From: Pomacea canaliculata
Lineage: Eukaryota; Mollusca; Gastropoda; Architaenioglossa; Ampullariidae
NCBI RefSeq assembly: GCF_003073045.1
Contig: NC_037592.1
Coordinates: forward strand, 6,860,047-6,924,046
DNA length: 64,000 nucleotides
Direction: 5' to 3'
Positions 40,001-52,800 of this stretch are shown one piece after another; within the stretch, counting starts at the first letter, position 1, and each line of letters begins with the position of its first letter. Position numbers and translations under genes: made by a program. The notes beneath the pieces were generated by a model. That model saw only the letters and a list, made by a program, of their open reading frames with translations, was not told where the DNA came from and did no database searches.

Positions 40001-41310
40001 AAACGAATTTGCGTTTATGACATCAATCATATTACAGTACAGCAGTAAATACAACGCAGCATAACAGATTAAATAAATCTCTAATGACTGAGAGCTGATG
40101 AAGACAGCCGCTAACGGGTTTCTGTCATTTGAATTTTATTATGACTTGTGACTACATAAAATGCTGTATCTACATATCTATGTGTTTGTCTGTTTCGAAA
40201 TATTTTGTACCCGGGCACCCCTTTAAATTTGTTTACACGGAGTTTCAGCTCATGCATCCTTCCTTACGCGCACAAAGCAGTGACGTTGAGTTTCGTAACG
40301 GCCGGGGTGAAGGTGTTGTTGAAATCGTCGTAGCACTCTTTGCCCATCTGTCCGCACTTCAACACCAGCTGCTGCGGCGACAGGCTTTGCCCCGTGGTGT
40401 CTGCAACAGTGGTCGTAAGTCATATAACCTCCTTAGTGAAGGAGTTTACCTGAGAAAACTGTCAGTGACATCATACTGTTGTGGTAATTTAAACTGTAGG
40501 AAATAAAATCCTTCAAATACGAAACACGTTCATTTCAAAACTTTCGCCATTTTAACTTCACCAATTTGACCTCCTTTCGTGCGTTCACTCTGAAATACAC
40601 ATGATCTGTGTCTGGAGCTAGCATCACCACACACAACACATCTCCCTATTACTGGCCATCTTTATGGATTGTTTACACGAAAAAAGCTTACTAGCGGTTG
40701 CATTGCGGCAAGAGCTCTCATAATCTGGTTCGATGAAGGTGAGGATGCTGTTCACAGTTTGCGTACTCGGGTCGTCGCAAGCGCCTGGGGTCCCGAGGCG
40801 AGTTTTCAGACAGACTATCTGCTGCCCCATCGCCCTACGACACAAAGACCGAAAACATTATTTCTTCTGGAGAAGGGGTAGGGAGCGAAAGAAAGACATG
40901 TTACTGTATACAGAGCTTAACAGAACCCTAAATATTCATCAGTGGCATCCATCATGACAACAAAGAACTTGAGTTCTTTAAGTAGTCAATATTGGAAAAC
41001 TGGGGGAAAGCAGGGATGGAGTGAATTCATAGTAAAGAGGTACAGAGATGAACAGATTTGTCGTAAATGTGTGCGTGCACGTGCTTACAAACTGTGAAGC
41101 CGTTGCGATGAATGAATGATTAGCGGAGCAAAGGACGTTAAATGGAAAACAAGAACTGGAAGGAAAGATAACTCACTCGCAAGATTTTTCCCTGATAATG
41201 GCAGTGTCTGTAACCGGAACAAGCTCCAAGATTTTCTGGTTGAAGGCAGACGAGCATTCACGGTAACATGCTGTGGAGGGCGCCACCAACACGTGCAGTG
41301 TGGTCGCAAC
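34005..41310 (-). CDS. Secreted protein of six tandem two-exon cysteine-rich modules, GPI-like tail
   Basis: Exons pair as a then b: 41310-41171/40834-40692; about 40400-40268/39921-39799; 39418-39300/39088-38961; 37963-37854/37421-37293; 37017-36922/36432-36310; 35853-35736/35276-35156; last exon 34123-34005. Every a exon enters in phase 1 and leaves in phase 2 and every b exon does the reverse, so each pair is a symmetric module of about 80 residues. The a exons show C..xxxxC(Y).xFNxTF..L..(L)C (for example CMVEFQSCYRTFNNTF); the b exons show S-[LIV]-[DE]-[DQ]-Y..C....C....R..Q..Y[ST]..C (for example SLDQYTLCAERM). The final exon ends in a hydrophobic stretch (MAAMATLISFFVQRLL), like a GPI signal. 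N-glycosylation sites are frequent (NNTF, NSSF, NVT). The family is not recognised. The start is not located; more exons may lie at 41.8-45.1 kb. Confidence 0.7.
34958..35000. repeat. (ATC)n/(ATT)n microsatellite
   Basis: Mixed trinucleotide run in an intron of the cysteine-rich gene. Confidence 0.9.
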
Positions 41311-41756
41311 TAAAAAAAGGTATGGGAAGACAATAAGCAGATGAGCAAAAACAAAAATTTTAGGGCGTTTGGATGATTCTGGCCTATTAAGTAGTCAACT
41401 GGGAACCGTGTTCATATTCACTGCCCTGTCAAATTAGCACTTTATGTTCCTTGACAAATAAATCGGAATGATATTTACAGCCATAATATTACAATTTCAT
41501 GTTCATCGACGAATGTTATTTACTGTCCTGTCAAATATTACTACTTCAGGCCTTCAGCAATATTTAGCATGTTCACAATAAACTTGTCGCGACTCAGGGT
41601 TGGATTTCATGTCGAGGACTTAATCAAGTTTCAGTTGACTGTGTGGGGTTCATAATGCTTATCGCATGTATGACGGACACATATCCATTGCAAGGCACAG
41701 GTTACCGGCTTCACTGGCCTATTGGTAGGTTACAGCTTCAACATGAATGCCAACCT

Positions 41757-43492
41757 AGTCATGAGAATTTTCCTGAAGTCGTAGTTACGAAGCGAGGGGA
41801 CATTGTAGCCCAGGGTCAGCGTGGTGCACGACAGGTCAAGCATCTTGTTTCTGAAGTTATAAAGTGGTGTGTAGGCCTCGTTGGTGATGTTTAGCCCATG
41901 AAGACTTAGTTATGATGCGATATCACAAAGATACCCTGGGGTAAAGAAACAAAATAGCATCCGCGGGGTTTGGGCATTGCATTGTAACAAGATGCTTGTT
42001 CACGAGTTCCCCATTTTGCCCCAGGGTAGCGACTTACTCTCGCCTCGTAACTACGGGTACTGGCTGTGTCAAACGCATACCAAGAAGGGTAAAGGTGATG
42101 GTGAACATGTCAGCCCCGGGTATCGAACAGCTGTCCTCAGCTCTCTAAGTTTCTGGACTATTTCCTGCTGGTTCACTGTCTGCAAAACATAAGATTTAAA
42201 ACTTGCATAAAATGCAAAGGTTTTTGATCATTTTCTCAGATATGGTGGATGTTACAAGGCGGGCGTTTACAGGACGGATAATGTCTGCAAATAAGTATGA
42301 GGGGGGCGTTTGAAGTTATGATTTAATATTTATTTGTATAATTTATAAAGATTTTCTAAACTTAAATTGTTGCTCAATATTTTATTTAATAATTTGTCAA
42401 AACCACTTTAAACATTTGTGTGCTCATTTCCGTTTCCTGGAATATTTTGTTTAATTATTCTAAAAAGCCTTTGAAGTAAGATGTACTGTGTTTCTTCGTC
42501 CAGTGATTTGGACTAGACCACCCATAGGTTCTGTCGCAATTTTGCGATATGTTAAATGGGAATCCCATCGACAAAATCTCCGTTATCTAGGACATAAAAG
42601 AACGCAAATCATTGATAATTACCGCTTGTCTTGGTATTAAACAGGCACTCCTGGCCGTTCAGAGATCTTTCGCTAACTTTGTTTTTTCACCGACCTGACC
42701 AGACCTGACCCTTGCTCTCTCTCTCTCTGCATTCAACTCGCCGGGATATGGCCTCCGTTGCTGACATGGAGTTAAACAACAACAACCATCCATGGGTCAA
42801 AGATTTGACCCCGCGGTTTTAAAAATCTTTTATTCTGTTTTTTCCTCTTAGTACACTTTCTTTTTTATGCCTCTTCTCCTTGTCAGGCCATTGTTATTCT
42901 TCCTGTACTTTTTTCTTGTTATTTCAACTTTTTTTTGTCGTTGCTCGCATTCGCTCTCCTTTCTCTCCCCGTCTCTGTGTTCGTCTATATCGATTATCTT
43001 TTCACGTCCCTTCTTTGTTTATATTTACTTTAACCCTTTTTTATTTCTTTTAGGCGGCTCCTCACACTTGTAACTGCCTTTCTGTTTTGTTTTCTTTGTT
43101 TTGGGCACTGTCATATAAACTAAAACTTCCGCAGTCGAGAATGTTGTACAAAGTCAAACTCTGTGGGTCCTGTGCCTGAAAACCACCATAGAAGTCTACT
43201 ACACGCCAAGATGGCCGGAATTTACAAGAGTATAACACGGCAACAACCCGATAAATTTTCACCTGTCAGAGGCCGTTACCATGGAGCCGCGCGCTTGTCA
43301 CCTGTCAACGCCGGGGAATATATCCCCCTGTCCTGCCGTCCCCCTCCTTGCAAACATTTTCAGAGATTATCTCCGAAGGACCATCCCGATGAAGCGCGAT
43401 GAAATATTTGTTGAGAGATGAGTTTGACTCACGCCTGTTGACTTGGGATAAAGCTCTGGCATTGAATCGTAGTCATCTGTTGTTGCAAGGCT
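41757..43492 (-). CDS. Possible further 5' exons of the cysteine-rich gene
   Basis: Candidate minus-strand pieces: 43492-43433 (acceptor and donor both good, 60 bp), 42179 to about 42090 (TVNQQEIVQKLRELRTAV, then a Cys) and about 41890-41760 (ITNEAYTPLYNFRNKMLDLS, then C). They have the flavour of the modules (NF..., L..SC endings), but their phases do not fit the strict alternation and no signal-peptide exon was secured. A hydrophobic open frame near 45.2 kb ends at a donor at about 45085 and is another weak candidate for the start. Confidence 0.3.
41930..42075. repeat. Dispersed repeat, copy C
   Basis: Shares GGGTAAAG, ACAAGATGCTTG, a CCCC.GGG pair and CG.xxGTAACTA.GG in the same order and spacing with 54475-54590. 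It overlaps part of a candidate exon region. Family unknown. Confidence 0.5.
42690..42795 (+). repeat. SINE-like 3' end
   Basis: Ends ATGGCCTCCGTTGCTGACAT then GGAGTTAAACAACAACAACC, a GTTAAACAACAA-type 3' terminus that I know from mollusc SINEs. The tRNA-like head was not found. Confidence 0.4.
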
Positions 43493-43499
43493 CTGTCAT

Positions 43500-44340
43500 A
43501 GGTGGACCGTAAAGTTTAGAAAAAAAATATTTGTTTTTTTTTGTTTTTTTTTTGTTTTGTTTTTTTTTTTTGTTTGTTTGTTTGTTTTTTTTTGTTTTTT
43601 TTTTTGTTGTTTTTTTTTGTGGTCATTCTTCTTGTTTTCTGTATCGCTTCAAACTGTTTAAAGAGAAAAAACACTTTTGCTTACACATCAACCCTCCTTC
43701 CTCTCCCTCCGCTACTAACCCCGCTTGCCCCCACTTTGTGATGAAATGAAACGTGCACTCAGGTAAGACAAATCTACATCTACATGAACATCTGTCTTAT
43801 AAAGCAATGTGGACTCGGCAGTGATGAATCGCAGACTCACTCTTCATGGGTTTTTTCCTTCTTACATTTGATTTTGACTGATGACTACTTTTAAAATCAC
43901 ATTATTGTATGGTAATTTTTGTCGTCTGTGTAAAATGTATTTTATAACAATGTAAATTTTAAAATACTTTATTGCCAGTCTTGATTTGCTCTGAGGTGAC
44001 CGTCACCTTGGCCAGTGACAAGGGAAATGACAGTTAGGAAAGTGAAATAACATACTAAATGTTAACTTAAAAAAAGAAAAGCAACTCCAGGAAGTCCTTA
44101 TGAATGCACAACGAATATAAATCAATCTTTATCTCAAAGGACATCTGTTCTTTGAGCAATCCATCATGGAACCGCCTGTCTGGCCGTGCATGCTTTCACG
44201 CTTGGAGGATCACAGTCTTCTAAACCCTTGTTTTATTTGAAACTGTGCTAGACGTTGAAAATGTGTTCTGTTTGCCTGCTTGCAGATTTACGGATACCCC
44301 GGCTTAAGGCAAACATCAAGTTCACACAATAAGCTCTCTC
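43500..44340. other. Intergenic or intronic, with long T tracts
   Basis: T-rich low-complexity sequence at 43529-43618 produces meaningless Phe-rich open frames on the plus strand. Nothing else is recognised. Confidence 0.6.
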
Positions 44341-44365
44341 AGTTCTCTCCGAGCAGAGCTTTGGA

Positions 44366-44512
44366 GGGAAAAATTAACCTTGACAACTTTACAAAGCTGT
44401 AAAAGGAAAAGTTAACCTTTACAACTTTACAATGCTGTGGAAGGAAAGGTTAACTTTTGCAGCTTTTGCAACTTTACAAAGCCGTCGAAAGAAAAGTTAA
44501 CCTTTACAAGTT
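44366..44512. repeat. Minisatellite, about four units of 38-47 bp
   Basis: Imperfect tandem units with the core AAGGAAAAGTTAACCTTTAC followed by AACTTTACAAAGCTGT; unit 3 has a small internal insertion and unit 4 is truncated. Confidence 0.85.
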
Positions 44513-44514
44513 AA

Positions 44515-46820
44515 ACACCGATACAGTTAAATGAACCATCCGTCTCCTTCTCGATATAGCATGAGTTCTTGTTAGTATGTTTACTAACACATTTTATAAT
44601 GTTAATATCTAGACCTTATCTTTGCCTTTCGTTGACCATCATTTGTGTCTTTTTTTCATTCTATGTGTTTACAGGCTCTGCAAGTATTTTATGTTTAAGA
44701 AAATCTTCCCTGTTAACTTCAAACCTAAATTTAGCTGAGTTTGGCTGCTTGAAAAAAAAAAAAAATCCAAGAATTGAAGGAACAATACAAAGCCACTCAA
44801 AATCAGCAATTAAACAAGAATTTCCTTCAAATTCACTGAAACCAGGATATGTCAGACGATGGGAAACAAACGACAGAACATATTCCTCAGACAAAAGGTA
44901 ATTTTAAATTTAAAAAAAAAACCCCAAAGTGTACAGAAATTAATAGTAAAAATCTAGGATCAAATCCGGGATGTCGATTCAATGCTTTTATGCAATGCGA
45001 AAAAAAAAAACTTACTTGGATGTGAGCTGCCTGCTTTTTGCGCCTTTGCGATGATCACTGGTCCATGTCAGACAGAAGTTACCTCATGCGTGAGCCGTTC
45101 CACTTTGTCAGCTGCCTGAGCCTCTGCTCCCCAGAAAGGAAACAATGTCTTGCTTTTGTTCCAAGGAAACGCTTTGTGGACAAGTATCAGAGTAGCACCT
45201 ATGCAAGTCAAGACAGTTGTGGATAAGAGGGATAAAAAGGATAGGAGGGGGAGAAACAACGAAAGAACCTGTCCTTGAGTGACGTTCACCTCCAACTGCT
45301 GTCGAGATGGGTGGAGGGCAAAGGTGAAGAAGGTAGGACGTCACAGTGGAGAGCCCGCACCGCCTCTAGAGACAACGAGGTTGACGGTGGAGATTGACTG
45401 GAAGAAGTGGGGACTTGGCAAAGACAGGAAAGGGGAGGAATGATGGGAAGAGGGAGGGGGTTTGAGTACGAGTGAGGGGTTAGGGACAACAGGTTGACAG
45501 AGTCTTACGTGATTTGAGTTGTCTGAGTGGGCACAAGTGAGAGAGAGAGGGAGGTGTATGCTTTTGGGCTCAGGTAAAACTTTAATGACCCTTCTAAACT
45601 CTTTTGTTCAAAATGTTTCTCCTCTTCACATTATATTTTTGTTTGTTTTTGTTTGTTGTTGTTTTTTTTTGTTTTTTTTTTTTGTGTGTCTTCAATGATG
45701 TGTCAATCGTGATGTCAAGGAGAGAAATATGAACTCTTCCAGCCATCTTCATCTGTCCCCACACAATGTCTTTGTCAACACACACACACTCACGCGCGCA
45801 CACACACACACACGAGGCTGTGTGTACGTTTAAGACATATTTGTCTCCCTTTTTTAACCTGCAGCTCTCTGTCCCCAGAGCTTCCACCTTGTTTGCCGCG
45901 GTCAAAACAAATAAATAAACACATTTCAACATCTCTGCATTTTATTTTTTGTCTGTAAACATATACTGGTAGACTGCACAGCCCTAAATGAACAATTTAC
46001 AATGGTGATAGTATCTATATCCTCTGGTAATCTAAAGCACATGAACTCTGTGTAGATGGACAGCGTTGATGGAAAGCTTACAGATATTTCAGATATGTTC
46101 ACTGAGATGAATTATTTTTCATTATACTGCCGAAGACTTCAACAACCAATGCCCCACACATGCTCACCATGAATCTCGATGTTAAACTGATTTGTTCCAA
46201 GATTTGTGGGCGAGCACCTACCCACACACCGTTTCCTTTTTGCCCGTAGCAATGACAAGCGCTGGACTGGCAAGGATTTGTTTCACTTAGAAATATTAAT
46301 CTCGTGGAAAAAAAGAACCTTTTGTCTACTGACAAGCTACATTGTCAGCTGACATAAACTTCTGTCCCCTGGCATAGAAAAATGGTGACAGAATAATGAA
46401 GACTAGATAATGGCATAGATATCTCCATCTGTCCTCGAGATTATACAGCAGGCAGAACAAGGTAGATAAGCATGAAGGGAGGCCGAAGAATTTCCTGTCT
46501 CTTCTGCGAATGTGCAGAAAATTTCCAGCATCTGTAATGTTGTGGTGTCTGATATATGTCTCTGCGAAAAAAAAATTAAAATAACTTTCACTCAAATGTT
46601 GAGCATCTGTGTTTTTTTTAAAATAACACTTTGCTACTATTTTGTTCCAAACTTCCCCCCCCCCCACACACGCATTTACCCATCAACTACATCCTGAGCA
46701 CCCTCACCCATTAATCCCTCAAATACATTGCTCTGTCACTATCCTCATCCAAGATATTTCTCTGACAGACAAGAGCTAAGACACTGACCTGCCGTGACCC
46801 TGTGCGTCACAAGCGAATGA
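44515..46820. other. No gene recognised
   Basis: Spacer between the cysteine-rich gene and the SLC1 gene, with T-rich runs near 45660-45690, a CA/CG run at 45779-45812 and probably the SLC1 3' UTR. Short open frames do not resemble known proteins. Confidence 0.45.
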
Positions 46821-46821
46821 T

Positions 46822-49800
46822 CTACACTCCGACTTGAAGGAGCCTTGTCGCTGGCCGCATCGCCTCCGCCCTTCGCAGGCTCCCCAAACTCTCGAGGTTG
46901 ATTTCCATAACAACATCGTCGCCAGCATCGTGATCTTCAGGAGGGAGAGACGACTGGCATAAAACGAAGGTGGTCATGGCACAGTAGGCATGACTCAGCA
47001 TATTCGAGGCTGACCGCAGCCGATCGCTGGAAAAAAAAAGTTCCAGTAAAGAAACATGCAGAATCCTGGTGCCAAAGGTGTTTTGTTTCACCAAACTCCG
47101 CCTTTTTATTAGTCCCCCTTCAATCCTTCTCTCCATCTCCGCCCTCCCCATTGTAAGACAACAAAATTAAACTTAAAATAGTTATTATGACGCATGTCAC
47201 AGCAGTGGAAAATAGTAGGATCGTTATATTTTCACTTATTTTTTTCGTTTCCTTTTTTTCTTTGCTATTTTCTTATGAATGGCAAATTAAAATTAAAAAA
47301 AGTTTTGAAATCCCTCTTAAGGTCGGCGATTTGCACCTGATGCGTGACTCAATGACTTACATTATCCATTCCGTGGCAAACAGGAGACCAATGGCGTGTG
47401 TTGGTACGTTGAGAGCCGTTAGGTTAATGAGCACAGCAACCAACCCGGCACTAGGGACTGATGGGATGGCCAGGGACACGACAGTGGTCAGCACCCTTGG
47501 TAACACAGAGAGAGAGAGATAAATGCAGAAAACATACATTCAGAGAAAGAGTGAGTGTGTGTGAACAACGGCGTGTGCGTGACCCCATAATCAAACTATA
47601 TGTGACAAGAAATGATACCCATGTGAGCATGACAGGTTAAAGATTTAGCTTGTTGCAATTTTGCTTTCAAGTGACAAGGTATGGTACAATCAAAGAGGAT
47701 ACCCTTTTTACTACCACTCACTACATCACCAAACCTGAGTAAATAACACATGTACACTTCGGTACATGACTACGAGAACACAACAGTGTGTATGTGAGAC
47801 CCAGAGTGGCAGCGGCCACACACACACGCACACATAACGTCACACATCGATACATTTATACAACCGTACACACAGACACACAGAAAAACAGACATATTTA
47901 TACACACAGTTCATTACACAGTCACACACACACAATGCGGCAGCGGTACCACAAAAGGACGAGTCCAGCGGCGCCCAGCTCCACGTCAGAGATGTGCGCG
48001 ATGAAGATGCAGGAGACGGCGAGAAAGATGCACGAGCCGTCCCTGTTGATGGAGGTGGCGAGGGGAACGACGAAGCGCGTGACGCGCCTGTCAATATGAG
48101 TGACGTGCTCCAGACTCTGCAGCGTCTCCGGTATGGCCATGGCCCTGCGGAGTCCCCCACCCCACAATTCATCAGTCATATTGACACACTAATATGAAAA
48201 AAAAACCCCAATCTTGTCATTGTTAAGTTGCCTTCATACTGTCGTCAACGTTATCATATTCAGTTAATGGAATATTGCATTGTTCATCCACCAAGAGTAC
48301 TTGATTTATTAGGGAAGGTTAACGGTAGGCTGGACTCTGCCGTCATCCTGTCATGCCCTAGGCATGGTAAACTACTCAAAGACCGCTGCCAACAAGCTAT
48401 GTGACTCTCTCCTGACATGAACAGTATGTTGTGGTTTTATGGCACGACAGGACGCTGTGCTTTTCGACAGACCCGAGGACTTACGAGCTGGCAGCGGCAA
48501 ACGACACCATCCACGGTCGGCCGAGGGTCAACAGGAAGGAGTAAGGGTTCTTCCGGATCAGCAGGAAGAAGAAGGCGGGCACGACGAGCAGCTGGTAGAC
48601 GAGCAGTGACGTCACCACGGTCAAGCAAAACATTCCCAGAGAGCGCACGGCACTTGCCAGGTCGCCCATGCCCATCACCGCCACGGCGATGAGGCTGGCG
48701 ACCCCTAGCGGCGTAGCCCTGCGCAAGGACATTAAGGCAAATGTCTGTAATTGTATAAATCTGCGAGAACACGATTGACGTTATTGTCAACGACGACGAC
48801 GATGATGATAATGATGCGGAAGAAAGCGAAAGGAAGAGGGAATAAATAAAACAAAAGAAGGAAGGAAAGAAAGAATAAATAAATGAGGACGAAAATGGAT
48901 GGGAAGAAAGAATTCTTTTATTAAAAGAAAGAAAAAATGGACAGAATGAATATGTTTGGATTATATGTAAAGATTTTTATACTAAGTATGTCAGTGCGTG
49001 TAAGTAGGTATGTATATACTTGATGCATGTTTGAGCACGTGCTGAATATACTCCTGTCTGTGAGCTCTCACCACACAAACCAGCGGAGAATTCGTAAAAT
49101 GATTTCATTTGCTGCAAAGAAGAACTGGAAAAACGGTCGTCCCACCGTCCCCACGCTGGCTGTTGCCATTCCAAACACCAGACAGCACAGCACCAAGCCT
49201 GCGATGGGGGTAACAAATCTTTTATAAAAAGCCAGCCCCTTTATATGATTTTTTTCTCTCGTTTTTTTAGGCAACAACATCGGGCAGTTTTTAGAGCAGT
49301 ATTTGTGTGTGTGGACAAGTGTGTGTGGGTTGTGCGGCATGATATTTGAGAATTCACATTATCTTGATGGCATGTCCTGACATCGCAAGGCCATTGGCAA
49401 CTGGACACATGGCAAGGACATGCGAAGGGCTATGGAGGCCTAAATCTGTCAAAACTCCAGTTTATTATACAGACGTGTGTTATTTGTAGTGTCCGCCTGC
49501 ACTGACCATAAAGGATGTTTTAGCTAGCCCATCCCTAGCCATGTAATAATCACTCTATTTGACACAATCTGGTGGCACAATCGCAACATACTTTCTCACG
49601 CCATTCTCTCCCATCCTAGGGGAAGAACTCATAAAAATCTCCCAAAACTGTTACACCTTGCTTACAAAGGATTCCTTATCTGCAGCATTGATTCTTGACT
49701 ATTCTGACACCGTGGAAAAATAAATCCGCTTTAATAAGCCATCTCCTTCGTGAAGTATAAACGTTACTGCACAGTGTACAGAATAGAAAGAGCGGATTAC

Positions 49801-52800
49801 ACGAAGAGCGCATGGATGGATATTTCTGTCTGTGGCGGTGGAGGGGTCATCCTTCTTCAGCGACGCGTCGGGATCACAGAAGTTAAATATTACCTCTTGT
49901 ACTTGACAGACCATGTTCTTCGCTATTTCTCCTTACGGCGAAAGACAAATGATTTATTCTTGTTTTGGATTTTTCTACGTATGTCTTCTGTGTCTTCTGA
50001 GGACTAATTGATGGGTGAAGACAGGTTAACAACCACAAAGTATGCATCAGGGACTCTTGTTTGACACAAATGCAGTGTTTTCCACAGATGCCGAGCATTT
50101 TGTTGTGCAGTGGATGTCAGTGACTCCCTAAATTAATCTGTTTAGGAACACATTTTCAAGTACTCATATGCAGTGATGGAAGGAGAAAAATGAAATATAT
50201 TTGAAACAGGCGAAAGTGGTGGAACTACGTTCTGGAAAAAAAATTATTGCAAAAAAGGAGTTTCTGAAATCCGAAGATGCTGCACATTCGTCATTCCTAT
50301 AAACCATATATCCTTTTCTGTCCTAGTAACAAGCTTACATGTGACTGTCATGGAGAGATACATACCGAGGATGTTTGTAGAGGGCGTAGTGCCAACGCCC
50401 TTGACCCTAAGCACCTGCAAGGTCTCGTTGAGGGCCTCCCCGGAACTATTAAGTCGAATTCGCTTCTCCACTACATTGTACTTTGTCTGAGCCTGTGAAA
50501 ATCCTCATAAACAGGAGCATTGACATTTATTTTTAAACCAAGTTCAGCAACTTGTAAACTGTTTGATAACACAGTTTACTCAGGCTATCTAAAGGTCACC
50601 AAGAGGGCAATTATTTTAAATGAAATGACTGATATAGCTCGTAGTCCCACCTTTTGGAAGGGCAAATGGTATTTTTTATCATATCATCTGAAAAAAACCA
50701 ACAACTTTGCACTCTCGTAGAGCTTTAGTTAAATCTTCTTTCCGATCAATCAGTCTTTCTGGTAACAGTGATTAGCTAGAGGTAGAAACTTTTAATTGCA
50801 TATTAGACACGTGAGATTTTAGTCAATGCAGTACTATTTTTACTAGTGATGCTTCAAAAACCATGGAATTTGACTGTACTAAAAGTCTCACCTGCTGAAA
50901 ACTGGCCGCCACTATATTGTCTGGGAAAATGTTTCTGCCAAAAAAAAAAAAATCTTCATTGTTATTTTATAAACGCCAACATGTTTTAACTGTCAAGACT
51001 ATGCTTTATAATCAATTTAACCCCATTTCAATATATAAAGGCCAAAAAAAAATACTGATTTGTTTTCTTTAACTCAAGGGTACCTTATAAGATCAGCAAA
51101 AATATCAGCTGTGTCCATAGCGATGAGTGGAACAGATTGCTCAACCTCCCAGGGCCACCCCTTCACCTAGTAAAGATGAGAATAAAGGCTTCATCACACG
51201 GTGGGACCGAAGTTAAGTGTGAAGAGTGAAGAGTGGGTGAATATGGCTAATCATGTTTCTACAAAGCTTTAAATTCAGTGAGAAAAAAATGTGATCAGGA
51301 AATATTTATACCGAAAACAATTCATTATTATATATGGTTGATCAGTTCTTGAACAATTCTCTCACTCCACTTTGTAGAGCTATAAGATTAGTTAAGGCAA
51401 CTGTCTGAAAGTCTACATTAAATTAATGTTGCATTGCAAAATCTCCTCATAAAAAAAATAAAACCAGATCAGCGTTTTGCCAACGAAAAAAAAAACGCGT
51501 TTCAAAATCAGTTTTTCGCCTATATACTAAGTTTGAATAAACAAAAGCATTTACTATACGTGATATAAAAATCTCATATAAAGTATTTGAACGTGTTCCC
51601 TGTTTTAGCCATGAGGTTTTTTTTTTTATAAAATCTTTCAAAAACTGATGAATGGTTGACTCCGCAGCAGTCGTACAAACATGCGCGAGTTGAAGTCTCA
51701 TGCTTGTCTTCAGTTTAGAGAATAATAAACAAATTTCAATTCATAAGAATTTCATTATCTAAAGAACGCGCACTTACCTGGCTTGATAGCGCACGTCACT
51801 GCAATTCCCACTAAGCAAGCTAAACTATTGGTCACCACGATGTAGGTTAAGGCCACGACACTGATCTTTCCGTTACACTTGGGGTCCAGTGATGCGGTGC
51901 CTGCAACAAGTCTTACACTTCTTTGGAACAAACTGGACCATTAACGAGGGTTGTCCTATCATATAGTCTGGACCATGTGAGTAGCAGTTAAGACAATGAT
52001 CTCTAAAGCTTCTCATTGGAGTCGCTCCCAGACGCATCTTGCATCAGACTAAAGATTAGTTGATAAATTTCTGATGAGCTAACCATGCCATTCGGACTTC
52101 AATCTTTTCATTGACAACTACTCCTTAACAATAGCCACAGATCAGAGCAATATCACAAAGGCAACATCGAAAGGAAACAAAAGTTAGGTAGAGTTCTCTT
52201 TTCTAGATACTGTGGAAGATAACTCAGTTGTAAGGAAGTCGAAGAGGATTGCGAGCAAGCTGGAAGGGAGAGAAGGTTGTTGTCTCTCACCTGTGATGAC
52301 GCTGCAAATGATGAGCGGAAGAATCATCATTTTCAACATCCTCATGTATACCTCTCCAGGTAAACCTGTCAGAAGAGCGGAACGATCAGAGAAGACAGCT
52401 GATAAATATTTGGTGGAAGTGATTACAAACTAAAGACAAAATGTTAAAACCATACATTTTCCGTGGGGAAAGATGCAAAATTTCTGGCTTTACCTAAAGA
52501 CACGTGACCAGGATACACGAACCTCTCGCGACCTTTTTAAAGTTAAAATAGCTATTACATAAATAATTTGGTCAATATTTTACTTTTCTGATTTTATATA
52601 AATTTATTTATAATTTCTAATACTTTGCAATTTTTTCTAGAATGCATCACTTGGTGTTGGGTTTAAGGACCTTTAGTGTAGTTTTTTTTTAATAATTTCT
52701 CTCACTGAAAAAAGGGCAGAAAGCATGGCCTACTTGGATATCTTTTGTATGTGGTGTAATACATAAAAGTTATGAAAGTCACCATGCTTGTAACAGTCTT

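Noticed and set aside
43531-43749. Phe/Cys-rich plus-strand frames
   Set aside because: Encoded by a T tract.
45068-45344. Hydrophobic minus-strand frames as signal-peptide exon of the cysteine-rich gene
   Set aside because: A donor exists near 45085 but the start codon context and phase do not connect cleanly; kept only as a weak candidate.
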